Shown: one piece after another, positions 56,092 through 63,738 of the stretch
Numbering within the stretch: position 1 is the first letter of the stretch
How the letters are laid out: each line of letters starts with the position of its first letter
Assembly: GCA_005116955.1 (NCBI GenBank)
Contig: SWDI01000001.1
Location: 152,464 to 216,463, forward strand
Source of the DNA: Nitrospira sp.
GTDB taxonomy: Bacteria; Nitrospirota; Nitrospiria; Nitrospirales; Nitrospiraceae
DNA: 64,000 nt
Reading direction: 5' to 3'
Notes under the pieces: model-generated
Database searches by the model: none
Seen by the model: only the letters and a program-made list of their open reading frames with translations
Told to the model about the DNA's origin: nothing
Position numbers and translations under genes: made by a program

Positions 56092-57147
56092 ATGGCAGCT
56101 GATGGCGAATCGGCCGGGAAGTCTAAAGAACGGAAAGAGCGGAAAGATCCGGCAAATGTCGACGAAGGGAAGCAGGTTGACGAAGGTATGAATGGGCTGG
56201 AGGCAATTCCCACGAGGGTGCCGCGGGAGGGGGACGGGTACCAGGTCCCGCGCAGCACCTTGATCGCCCAGGGGCTCGGACGTATTGGCGAGCCAGGCTA
56301 CGCCTTGACTGCGGATGATCTCCGAAGGGTCAACACAAGGAAAGGGTTTCTGAAGCTCCTCGCAAACAAAGCCGTCGATGTCGAAGAAGTGCGCAAGACC
56401 CTGTTGTACGAACAAGAGTTGCGGCAACTACAAGTGGAACTTGTCAGGCTGCAACGGTGGGTGCAGAGCAGTGGCGAGCGTATCGCCATTTTGGTGGAAG
56501 GACGGGATGCGGCTGGGAAGGGCGGTACGATCCGCCGGTTCACCGAGCATCTGAATCCTCGCGCGATGCGCGTCGTGGCGCTGCCGAAGCCGACCGACGC
56601 AGAACGGGGCCAATGGTATTTCCAGCGCTATATTCACCAACTCCCCAACAGGGGTGAAATCGTCTTCTTCGACCGGAGTTGGTACAACCGTGCCGTGGTC
56701 GAACCGGTGATGGGATTCTGTACAAAAAAGGAACACCAGCGATTTCTCCAGCAGGTTCCCGAATTCGAACACATGCTCTATGAAGACGGTGTGACCATCA
56801 TCAAGTTCTGGTTCTCCATCTCCAAGGATGAACAAGCCAAGCGATTCGAAGCGAGGCGGCAGAATCCGCTCAAGCAGTGGAAGCTGAGTCCGGTCGATGA
56901 GAAGGCGCAGGAGCTGTGGGACGCGTATACCCGCTGCAAAGAGGAAATGTTCAGCAAAACGCACTCGACCTTTAGCCCCTGGATCATCGTGCAGGCGAAC
57001 GACAAGCAGGCGGCGCGACTGGAAAGCTTGCGCTATGTCCTGAACCTTCTCCCCTACAAAGGAAAGGACGAAGCGCAGGTCAGGCTGACGCCAGATCCGA
57101 ATGTGATCGTCCGATTCCACCGCAAGATGGTGGAACTGGACCTGTAA
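56092..57147 (+). CDS. ppk2: Polyphosphate kinase 2
   Basis: Transfers phosphate between polyphosphate and nucleotides, usually regenerating NTP or NDP from polyphosphate. 351 residues. The N-terminal 75 residues are charged and disordered. The catalytic domain (about 90-340) has Walker A EGRDAAGKGGTIRRF, lid RSWYNRAVVEPVMGF, WYFQRYIHQLPNRGEIVFFD and the C-terminal DPNVIVRFHRKMVEL. AAGGAGG precedes the ATG. With acetate kinase and the N-ATPase in the same window this adds another source of ATP or GTP independent of respiration. Confidence 0.93.
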   Translation: MAADGESAGKSKERKERKDPANVDEGKQVDEGMNGLEAIPTRVPREGDGYQVPRSTLIAQGLGRIGEPGYALTADDLRRVNTRKGFLKLLANKAVDVEEVRKTLLYEQELRQLQVELVRLQRWVQSSGERIAILVEGRDAAGKGGTIRRFTEHLNPRAMRVVALPKPTDAERGQWYFQRYIHQLPNRGEIVFFDRSWYNRAVVEPVMGFCTKKEHQRFLQQVPEFEHMLYEDGVTIIKFWFSISKDEQAKRFEARRQNPLKQWKLSPVDEKAQELWDAYTRCKEEMFSKTHSTFSPWIIVQANDKQAARLESLRYVLNLLPYKGKDEAQVRLTPDPNVIVRFHRKMVELDL

Positions 57148-57189
57148 TATCGGAAGGCTGTTAGCGCCACCGACGAAAGGAACACAAGA

Positions 57190-57723
57190 ATGAAGACGAG
57201 GTTGTTGACGTTACTGGTCGCCGCGATGTGCTCCGCGGCCCCTGCCGGTGCCGCGGAGCGCCACATAATGCAACAAGTCGTGCCTGCCGATAAGTTGGCT
57301 GAAGCGAGGGCGCTTAAGAACCCCTTGTCCAATTCGCCCGAGGTCATTGCGCAGGGCAAGACGGTGTATAACGGCAAGGGCGGCTGCGTCACCTGTCATG
57401 GAATAGATGGCGACGGCAAGGGGCCGGCGGCGGCGAGCATGAATCCCTCGCCCCGCAACTTCCAGCACCACGGTTTCTGGCGGCATCGCACCGAGGGAGA
57501 AGTCTTCTGGGCCATCAAGCATGGGTCGCCCGGGACAGCCATGATCGCATTTGGTTCGGTCTTGTCCGACAACGACATTTGGGCCCTCATCCAGTATGAG
57601 CGTACATTCGCTGGGAGCCATGGACCGGGCATGATGGGGCATCGAGAAGGTATGGGACCAGGAAATATGGGTGGAAGAGAAGGAATGGGGCATCGCGGGC
57701 GAAGGGGTGGGAAAGATGAGTGA
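57190..57723 (+). CDS. Monohaem cytochrome c with Met/Gly/His-rich tail
   Basis: Exported cytochrome of 177 residues. Signal peptide LLTLLVAAMCSAAPAGA, haem motif CVTCH in GGCVTCHGIDGDGKG, probable Met ligand in SPGTAMIAFGSVLSDNDIWA. After the class I domain a tail of about 35 residues repeats the pattern GMGHREGMG / GNMGGREGMG, rich in Met, Gly and His, as found in proteins that bind copper or other soft metals. The next gene encodes a Spy-like protein with a similar Met/Gly tail. Confidence 0.87.
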   Translation: MKTRLLTLLVAAMCSAAPAGAAERHIMQQVVPADKLAEARALKNPLSNSPEVIAQGKTVYNGKGGCVTCHGIDGDGKGPAAASMNPSPRNFQHHGFWRHRTEGEVFWAIKHGSPGTAMIAFGSVLSDNDIWALIQYERTFAGSHGPGMMGHREGMGPGNMGGREGMGHRGRRGGKDE

Positions 57724-57786
57724 GGGTCTTGAGGTTGAGAACCGCTCTATAGAAAAAACACCAACATTTAGCATGAGGTCTTGAAT

Positions 57787-58413
57787 ATGACGAAGTTGAG
57801 GAAATGCTGGATGGATGCAGTTGGAGGAGCCGTAGTGATTGTCGCGATGACAGTGCTCCCTGTCTTTGCCGATGAAGGCCATGGGCAGATGGGCCATGGT
57901 GGCCACGATCAGAATGATCAGGGCGATCATAGTGGGCATTATCTGAAGCATTTGCTGAAACATGCCAAAGAGATCGGGCTGACGCCGGAACAAATCACCA
58001 AGCTTAAATCCATGCAGCTGGACTTTCAACGAACCGAGGCCAGGTTGGAAGCCGACACTAAAGTGGCAGAACTCGAACTGCATGCGCTGTTGGACGATGA
58101 GCAGGCCGACCTCACTGCGATACAGGCGAAAGTCGATCAACTGAAAAAAACGGAAGCGGCCTGTCTGTTCACAGCCATCAAAAGTAAGCGTAACGCCATG
58201 GCCTTGTTGACTCCCGACCAACGGGAAAAGGACCGTGCCGTCGATGAACACATGAAGAGTGGGGCACAGCACGGAGCTGGAATGGGAGGGATGATGGGAA
58301 GCAGAGGCGGCATGGGAGGCATGATGGGGGGTATGGGAGGTGGAATGATGGGAGGCAGCGGGCATGGACAGAGCAGTGGCGCTGCCAGTGGGGGACAGCA
58401 ACACCAGCATTGA
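57787..58413 (+). CDS. Spy/CpxP-like periplasmic protein with Met/Gly-rich tail
   Basis: Exported helical protein of 208 residues. After the signal peptide comes a His/Gly-rich stretch (about 30-50, with GHGQMGHGGHD). The helical core has two LTxxQ motifs (LTPEQITKLKSMQL and LTPDQREKDRAVDE), the mark of the Spy/CpxP/CnrX chaperone and metal-sensor family. The last 55 residues are Met/Gly repeats (GMGGMMG), then GQQHQH. His at one end and Met at the other suggest metal binding. ATG 57787 is preferred over TTG 57781. Confidence 0.83.
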   Translation: MTKLRKCWMDAVGGAVVIVAMTVLPVFADEGHGQMGHGGHDQNDQGDHSGHYLKHLLKHAKEIGLTPEQITKLKSMQLDFQRTEARLEADTKVAELELHALLDDEQADLTAIQAKVDQLKKTEAACLFTAIKSKRNAMALLTPDQREKDRAVDEHMKSGAQHGAGMGGMMGSRGGMGGMMGGMGGGMMGGSGHGQSSGAASGGQQHQH

Positions 58414-58456
58414 GCATCGAGAGTCATCGTCCGTCCTTGAAAGAAGGGGAGCGCGC

Positions 58457-58816
58457 ATGTCCTTACGCATTGTGGTTAGCCTCGTCGTGGTGGCGTTGAC
58501 TGCTTCGTGGGCTCTGGCTCAAAGCCATTCTGGCAATCCAAAGAACGGGGAGAGGATTTTCCAACAATACTGTGTTGGCTGTCACGGAACGACCGGTGAT
58601 GGGTTGGGACCTGAGATCAAGGAGTTGATCGTCCCGCCCGCCAATTTTCGCGCGGCGAGGTCGCGCACAAAGACCGACATGGAACTGTATCTTGCAGTCA
58701 AGCAGGGAGTCCTCTTCAGTCCAATGCATGGCTGGGCGGATCGGCTCTCTAATCAGGACATGTGGGACGTCTTGAGCTACATCCGTACGTTGGCTCCGTT
58801 CAACCCACTCGGCTAG
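58457..58816 (+). CDS. Small monohaem cytochrome c
   Basis: Exported cytochrome of 119 residues: signal peptide VVSLVVVALTASWALA, haem motif CVGCH in YCVGCHGTTGDGLGPEIKEL, probable Met ligand in GVLFSPMHGWADRLSNQDMW, terminal helix DVLSYIRTL. ATG 58457 has AGGGGAGC upstream; the longer frame overlaps the Spy-like gene. It probably ends the transcript, with a hairpin 22 bases after the stop. Confidence 0.9.
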   Translation: MSLRIVVSLVVVALTASWALAQSHSGNPKNGERIFQQYCVGCHGTTGDGLGPEIKELIVPPANFRAARSRTKTDMELYLAVKQGVLFSPMHGWADRLSNQDMWDVLSYIRTLAPFNPLG

Positions 58817-58837
58817 CTCCGCTTCACTACGACTCAT

Positions 58838-58866
58838 CCCTGTCGCATTCTGCGACAGGGGTATTT
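58838..58866 (+). terminator. Terminator-like hairpin
   Basis: CCCTGTCGCA (58838-58847), loop TTC, and TGCGACAGGG (58851-58860) form a perfect ten-base stem. Only GTATTTC follows, so the T-run is weak. It lies just after the cytochrome stop and may end transcription or protect the 3' end. Confidence 0.6.
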
Positions 58867-59026
58867 CATGGTGAGACCTAGAACGCCACAGGCGAGAGGT
58901 CTCCCATTCGAATCGTTCAGCAAGCTCTCGTCATATCACAATAATTCTTGCCACACGTGTAACTTCCGTGGCACGGACTTGGCTCTCTCAACGAACAGAA
59001 CGTTCCTAATCTACGGAGGATTTGTT

Positions 59027-59338
59027 ATGCCAAACCAGGACGCCAAGTGTTCACCGGAAACCGTTGTCCTTGCATTTCTCGGCGGAGCAATCGGAGGGAT
59101 GATCGCCGGCATCCTCCTCGCTCCGAAGGCGGGTGAGGAAACACGGCGTGAGCTCAAGGGGTATGCCAGAAAGACAGAAGAAGAAGTGATTGAGAAGGCC
59201 AAAGAAGCGCGAGCCGCGCTTGATGAGCTCATCGAGCAGGGCAAGCATTTCGTGGCTGAGAAACGCGCGGATGTTGAAGCCGCGGTCACGGCAGGCAAAG
59301 AGGCTATGAAAGACAAGATGGACAAATGCTGTAGCTGA
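59027..59338 (+). CDS. YtxH-domain protein
   Basis: Product of 103 residues. One Gly-rich membrane helix (VVLAFLGGAIGGMIAGILLA) directly followed by PKAGEETRRELKG, the YtxH signature, then a charged amphipathic helix (VIEKAKEARAALDELIEQGK) and a CC near the C-terminus. Family members are stress-induced membrane proteins of unclear role. GGAGGA lies six bases before ATG 59027, which is why the longer frame from 58868 is rejected. Confidence 0.85.
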   Translation: MPNQDAKCSPETVVLAFLGGAIGGMIAGILLAPKAGEETRRELKGYARKTEEEVIEKAKEARAALDELIEQGKHFVAEKRADVEAAVTAGKEAMKDKMDKCCS

Positions 59339-59367
59339 CGCGGCCATCTTCAGCAAGGAGTAGAACG

Positions 59368-59724
59368 ATGCTACTGGTCGATGATATTCGAAAGAAGCTG
59401 ATCACCCAACGGCGTGAGCTGTTTCGGGAAGTGGCTAAGACGGAAGAAGATCTGCGCTGGCTCCAAAGCGATATCGAAAGCGAAGCGGAGGAGCGGGGGC
59501 AGGAGGAGACTATGGTTCGGCTGCTCGATCGTCTGGATGGGCGAGCGAAGGCCGAGATCGAGGCGATCGACCGAGCGCTCTTCAAGCTGGGGTCTGAACA
59601 GTACGGTCGATGTGAGCAATGCGGAAAGGCCATCCCTCAGTCCAGGCTGGAGGCGGTCCCTGCGGCAGCCATGTGTATGGTTTGCGAGCAGGCAGAGGAG
59701 AACCAGGCGGCGCTGAGGAAATAG
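59368..59724 (+). CDS. DksA/TraR-family zinc-finger protein
   Basis: Product of 118 residues. A coiled coil (about 5-75, Glu/Arg/Leu-rich) leads into a four-Cys zinc finger: YGRCEQCGKAIPQSRLEAVP then AAMCMVCEQAEE. This is the DksA/TraR C4 pattern. The coiled-coil tip lacks the exact DxxDxA of E. coli DksA, so action in the RNA polymerase secondary channel is plausible but not certain. CAAGGAG precedes the start. It lies among stress genes (YtxH, CbpA, TrxC). Confidence 0.87.
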   Translation: MLLVDDIRKKLITQRRELFREVAKTEEDLRWLQSDIESEAEERGQEETMVRLLDRLDGRAKAEIEAIDRALFKLGSEQYGRCEQCGKAIPQSRLEAVPAAAMCMVCEQAEENQAALRK

Positions 59725-59815
59725 GCGAGTAAGCCGTCAGCGTTCATATCAGGAGCGCGAGTCGCTGCCTGTTGGAAGCCGGTCAGCGGATATCTTTTGT
59801 GAAAGGAGACCGCCG

Positions 59816-60205
59816 ATGGAAATCAAAGTGCTGTTGTGTAACTGCAAGGGGCTCTGCGATTCATTCAAAGACTCCGATATGAATAAACTCCCTTTCGAGG
59901 TCGAATCAGACCTGGACGTCAAGTACACGGTTCTCAGTCCGCAGTTGTGCGGCCAGGGCGGGAATGCCATTTTGGAAGAGGCGATGAAGACCGCCGGCCC
60001 GGACAGCTACCTGCTCGTGGGAGCCTGTGCTCCGAAGGCTCAGGAGAAGCTGTTCAAGAAACTTATTCGGACGACCGGTTTCAACGACAAACATTTCGTG
60101 CCGGTCGATATCCGAGGCACCGACAACGCGGGAATTCTGGATCGTCTGCGGGAAGCCGTCGAAGGTATCCTGAAACCAAGAGACACCACACCGGCTACGA
60201 CCTGA
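59816..60205 (+). CDS. Stand-alone HdrA N-terminal-like domain protein
   Basis: Cytoplasmic protein of 129 residues. The start IKVLLCNCKGLCDSF and the middle segment SYLLVGACAPKAQEKLFKKL resemble the first domain of heterodisulfide reductase subunit HdrA (there VxxCxCG and ACSPRxHExxF), but the flavin and FeS domains are absent. It has four Cys (two in NCKGLC with the preceding Cys, one in QLCGQGG, one in GACAP) that could hold a cluster. GAAAGGAG precedes the ATG. Function unknown; a redox or electron-relay role is an inference from the fold and the neighbours. Confidence 0.6.
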   Translation: MEIKVLLCNCKGLCDSFKDSDMNKLPFEVESDLDVKYTVLSPQLCGQGGNAILEEAMKTAGPDSYLLVGACAPKAQEKLFKKLIRTTGFNDKHFVPVDIRGTDNAGILDRLREAVEGILKPRDTTPATT

Positions 60206-60321
60206 GAGACCCGCATCGGGCCTACCAGCGGAGACGAGACATCGTTATGTAGGATTGTCACTCAACGGCCCTGCCGGGATCATTCATCAGGAGCGTGACG
60301 AACAGCCGGGGACAACGCGAG

Positions 60322-61416
60322 ATGGAATTTAAGGATTACTATAAGCTCCTCGAGATTGACCGCACAGCGACCGCCGACGACATCAAAAGCGCCTACCGCA
60401 AGTTGGCGCGAAAATATCATCCAGATGTAAGCAAAGAGCCTCAAGCGGAAGCGCGTTTTAAGGAAATCGGCGAAGCCTACGAAGTGCTCCAGGATCCGGA
60501 GAAGCGCGCCGCTTATGACCAACTCGGCAATCGCTGGCGGGAGGGGCAGGAGTTCACACCGCTGCCCGACTGGGGTGCCGGGTTCGAGTTCACCCAGGGC
60601 AGAGCGTCGAGGGGGGAAGCCCACGACTTCAGCGACTTCTTTTCGAGCCTGTTCGGCAATTTTGCTCGTCAGGCCGATGCGAGCCGGGCTCGCGGCGAGG
60701 ATCATCATGCGAAGATCGTCATCCCGCTCGAAGACGCGTTTCAGGGGGCGACCCGTACCATTACGCTGCGCGCGCCGCAACTGGATGCGCAGGGCCGCGT
60801 GGCGCTGCGCGAACACACGCTCAACGTCCGGATTCCCAAAGGCATTCGCGACGGCCAACTGATCCGTCTGGCCGTCCAGGGTGCACCAGGAGCGGGTGGA
60901 GCGCCCGGAGGTGATCTGTATCTGGAAGTTCATTTCGACCCCCATGCGTTGTATCGTGTGGAGGGTCATGATCTCTCGCTGACCCTGCCGCTTGCTCCGT
61001 GGGAGGCGGCGCTTGGCGCGACGGTCAAAACGCCGACTCCGACCGGCGTCGTTGAAGTCAAAATCCCTCCGGGCTCACAGAGCGGGCGGAAGCTTCGACT
61101 CAAAGGCCGAGGCATACCTGGCGAACCGGCTGGAGATCTCTACATCGCTCTGGAGGTGGTTCTGCCGAAAGCGGACACGGAACAAGCGCAACAGATCTAT
61201 CAGACCATGGCGCGAGAACTGGCCTTCAATCCGCGCGAAGCCTGGCGATTCCGCGCGGCGGATCTCACCTGTGCCCGCCGAGTATTCCGTCTGCAACGGG
61301 ATTTTGATGCCAGTCTCGATGCGGCCGCAGTGATGCTCGATTTGCTCGATCAGATCGAACAGTTGCGCGCGCGCCTGAAACTGGCAGGGCTGGATGTGGA
61401 CTTGGATGTGGAATAG
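60322..61416 (+). CDS. cbpA: DnaJ-like co-chaperone CbpA
   Basis: Hsp40 co-chaperone of 364 residues without the zinc-finger domain, as in CbpA. J domain (1-68) with the HPD motif in ARKYHPDVSKEPQAEARFK; Gly/Phe-rich linker (about 70-125, EFTQGRASRGEAHDFSDFF); two client-binding beta domains (about 130-300, with GDLYLEVHFDPHALYRVEG and PGEPAGDLYIALEVVLP). The C-terminal extension (about 295-364) ends in LLDQIEQLRARLKLAG, which is longer than in E. coli CbpA. ATG 60322 gives the usual start (MEFKDYYKLLEI); a GTG at 60295 has a Shine-Dalgarno too close. Confidence 0.9.
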   Translation: MEFKDYYKLLEIDRTATADDIKSAYRKLARKYHPDVSKEPQAEARFKEIGEAYEVLQDPEKRAAYDQLGNRWREGQEFTPLPDWGAGFEFTQGRASRGEAHDFSDFFSSLFGNFARQADASRARGEDHHAKIVIPLEDAFQGATRTITLRAPQLDAQGRVALREHTLNVRIPKGIRDGQLIRLAVQGAPGAGGAPGGDLYLEVHFDPHALYRVEGHDLSLTLPLAPWEAALGATVKTPTPTGVVEVKIPPGSQSGRKLRLKGRGIPGEPAGDLYIALEVVLPKADTEQAQQIYQTMARELAFNPREAWRFRAADLTCARRVFRLQRDFDASLDAAAVMLDLLDQIEQLRARLKLAGLDVDLDVE

Positions 61417-61474
61417 GCTGTCGCACAAGGGCTGCGGGGGACCCGACTCGTCGGGCCGCTGATGGATGTGAACC

Positions 61475-61909
61475 ATGAGTGACATGATGCGGATCCTCTG
61501 CCCCCGGTGCCACACCATCAATCGCGTTCCAGCAGCACGCCTCGCGGATGGCCCTAAATGTGGCCAGTGTCACGAGCCGCTGTTCACCGGACATCCGATC
61601 GCACTGACCGCGTCGGATTTCGATGTGCACGCCACCCGAAACGATATCGCGTTGGTCGTAGATTTCTGGGCGCCGTGGTGCGGTCCCTGCCGAATGATGG
61701 CTCCAGCGTATGAGCAGGCAGCGAAGGCGCTTGAGCCATTAGCCCGCCTGGGCAAAGTGAATACCGTGGACGAGCCAACGCTGGCAGCCCGGTTTGGGAT
61801 TGCCAGCATTCCAACCATGATCATCTTTCGCAGTGGGCGTGAGGTGGCGCGGCAGCCGGGAGCGCTGGGTCTGCAAGACATCGTGCGATGGGTCCGTACC
61901 CATCTGTGA
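61475..61909 (+). CDS. trxC: Thioredoxin 2 (zinc-binding N-terminus)
   Basis: Thiol-disulfide reductase of 144 residues. Two CxxC pairs in the N-terminal extension (LCPRCHTINRVPAAR and GPKCGQCHEPLF) bind zinc, which marks TrxC. The thioredoxin domain has the active site FWAPWCGPCRMMAP and the cis-Pro loop ASIPTMIIF. TrxC is usually part of the oxidative stress response; here it follows cbpA by 58 bases. About 270 bases without a gene follow, with a short GGAGC/GCTCC hairpin near 62120-62133. Confidence 0.94.
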   Translation: MSDMMRILCPRCHTINRVPAARLADGPKCGQCHEPLFTGHPIALTASDFDVHATRNDIALVVDFWAPWCGPCRMMAPAYEQAAKALEPLARLGKVNTVDEPTLAARFGIASIPTMIIFRSGREVARQPGALGLQDIVRWVRTHL

Positions 61910-62183
61910 GACGCGGATCTGGTTCATGTTGGGCTACATCTGGTCAAAAGGAGCATGTGACACATGCTGTCTGCTTTCTCTTCACAACAAGCCATGGAAT
62001 CTTTGTCTCTGCGAGTCAGCCATCGTACTCCTGGCATGCCGAGCAGAGGTATGCGTATTGCTCCCGGTATTAAATAGGAGTCCTCTGACCCTTCATGTGG
62101 GAACAAAGGATTGGTATAAGGAGCAAAGCTCCGAGGGGGTTGAGTGCGTTTAACGGCTTGAGTAACTGGAGAGGTTCCATGTG

Positions 62184-62690
62184 ATGTGGACTATTCCTAG
62201 TTTCTCCGTGCATTGTAGAGGGACACTTATTCTCCTTGGAGGTCTGCTTTGCGCCGCAGTAGCCGCCGGTTGTGGTGACGTCGGGCAGGTACAGAGAGCG
62301 ACGCGACCGAATCCGTATCTGACCCCGGATACGAGGCACTCCATTCCCCTGTCATCATCCGCCGGGAAGGAACATCGCGCCGTGATGTTGCAGCACCTGG
62401 AAACGATTCAGGTGATCGTGAACGCGTTGGTGGAAGAGGATTATGAGTTGGCACAGGGTCTGACCGACATGCATCTGGGCTTCTTTCAACATCGGCAGGC
62501 TATGGCCCACCAGGAGCCGGAGAAGTTTCCTGCCGCCTACCATGATCTGGCCATGGCTCATCATCAGGCGGCGGAAAAATTGGAGCGAATTATTCCCACC
62601 AAGGACTTGAAGCAGATCCTGCCGTCGTTGAATAATGTTTTGAAGGCTTGTGTGAGCTGTCATCTGGAGTACAAAGTCAGGGACAATTGA
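62184..62690 (+). CDS. Cytochrome c'-like helical haem lipoprotein
   Basis: Product of 168 residues. Lipoprotein signal ending CAAVAAGC. The mature part is a four-helix bundle (about 55-165; KEHRAVMLQHLETIQVIVNA, LKQILPSLNNVLKACVSCH) with a single haem motif CVSCH at the very C-terminus, the layout of cytochrome c' (haem on the last helix). Cytochromes c' bind NO or oxygen. The N-terminus may start at GTG 62181 or ATG 62184, both after GGAGAGG. A hemerythrin gene, another gas-binding protein, follows directly. Confidence 0.8.
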   Translation: MWTIPSFSVHCRGTLILLGGLLCAAVAAGCGDVGQVQRATRPNPYLTPDTRHSIPLSSSAGKEHRAVMLQHLETIQVIVNALVEEDYELAQGLTDMHLGFFQHRQAMAHQEPEKFPAAYHDLAMAHHQAAEKLERIIPTKDLKQILPSLNNVLKACVSCHLEYKVRDN

Positions 62691-62710
62691 TAAATCATGG
62701 GAGGATACAA

Positions 62711-63190
62711 TTGAGTGAGCAGAAGACAATCACGGCGTTTTATGAAGAGGATCACGATCGGCTGGATGAATTGTTCAAGACCTTTCAAATGTCGAAACGG
62801 TCGGACTTTGCCAAGGCCAAGGAAGCCTTCAAGGAATTCAAGGTTGGCCTCCAGCGGCATATTGTGTGGGAAGAGGAGTTGCTCTTTCCAATCTGGGAAG
62901 AGAAAACCGGCATGGTCGAGGATGGGCCGACGCCCATGATGCGACATGAGCATAGCCAGATCAAACAGCTGCTTGACACGATTCACAAAAAGGTGGAAGG
63001 GAACAATCTCGAGTCCGACCAGGACGAACAGGCATTGTTAACTCTCTTGGGCTCTCATAATCGGAAAGAAGAGCGGGCGCTCTATCCCGCAATCGATAAC
63101 GTGACCAACGCAGAAGAACGCGCAACCGTCTTCAGCAACATGAATACTATTCCGGAAGATCGCTACAACGCCTGTTGCAACGGGCACTGA
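62711..63190 (+). CDS. Hemerythrin HHE-domain protein
   Basis: Di-iron protein of 159 residues with a four-helix hemerythrin bundle. Candidate iron ligands: His in YEEDHDRLDEL, His and Glu in LQRHIVWEEELLFPIWEEK, His in MMRHEHSQIKQLLD, His and Glu in SHNRKEERALYPAIDN. The C-terminus adds a Cys pair (NACCNGH). TTG 62711 is chosen because GGAGG lies seven bases before it. Such proteins bind oxygen or NO or store iron. A broken copy of this gene starts at 63739. Confidence 0.88.
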   Translation: MSEQKTITAFYEEDHDRLDELFKTFQMSKRSDFAKAKEAFKEFKVGLQRHIVWEEELLFPIWEEKTGMVEDGPTPMMRHEHSQIKQLLDTIHKKVEGNNLESDQDEQALLTLLGSHNRKEERALYPAIDNVTNAEERATVFSNMNTIPEDRYNACCNGH

Positions 63191-63200
63191 GGTAAGCCAA

Positions 63201-63719
63201 ATGGAACAACGCGATGTAGTCATAGGACAGACTGAGGTCAAGGTTAAGGGAAGACATCTCGCGGTGCCTCCAAAAATTAGCCTCAACCTGGGCCTGATTC
63301 TCCTCGTGGGCTGCTTGGGGGTAGTATGTGCACCGGGCTTCGACCGAAATGTCTGGGCCGAGTCGGCCGTCTCACAACCGGGTGTGAAGCGCAAGGCTAG
63401 TGTTGAACGAGGCCGGAACATCTTCCACGGCAACGGGGCCTGCTCCTACTGCCATGGAATGGACGGCTATCTCGATCGATTGCCACAAATGGAAGAGAAG
63501 GTCGCTGCGCAAATTGCCCGGCTGAATCCGCCTCCGACGGATCTGCGTGATCCCGGCGTGCTTCGCCTGAAGACGAACAAGGAACGAGCCCGGGCCATCC
63601 GGGAAGGCCATCCTAGCACCGGCAGGTTTCGAGATTTCACCATGACCGATCGGGACATGGCCGATACCTTGTTCTATCTGGCGTTCATCAGAAAAGATCC
63701 CAACCCGGAAAAGGATTGA
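63201..63719 (+). CDS. Monohaem cytochrome c
   Basis: Exported or membrane-anchored cytochrome of 172 residues. An N-terminal 28-residue polar stretch precedes a hydrophobic signal or anchor (NLGLILLVGCLGVVCAPGF). Haem motif CSYCH in GACSYCHGMDGYLDRLPQME; probable Met ligand in RFRDFTMTDRDMADTLFYLA. The spacer between haem and Met is longer than in the other small cytochromes here. It starts 10 bases after the hemerythrin stop, so the two are cotranscribed. A start at a later codon near the hydrophobic segment is possible. Confidence 0.85.
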   Translation: MEQRDVVIGQTEVKVKGRHLAVPPKISLNLGLILLVGCLGVVCAPGFDRNVWAESAVSQPGVKRKASVERGRNIFHGNGACSYCHGMDGYLDRLPQMEEKVAAQIARLNPPPTDLRDPGVLRLKTNKERARAIREGHPSTGRFRDFTMTDRDMADTLFYLAFIRKDPNPEKD

Positions 63720-63738
63720 TCGTCAAGGAAAGCGGCAG

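Noticed and set aside
57211-58470. Long open frame on the - strand (419 codons)
   Set aside because: It mirrors the cytochrome and Spy-like genes; its His/Pro-rich content is the complement of the Met/Gly repeats.
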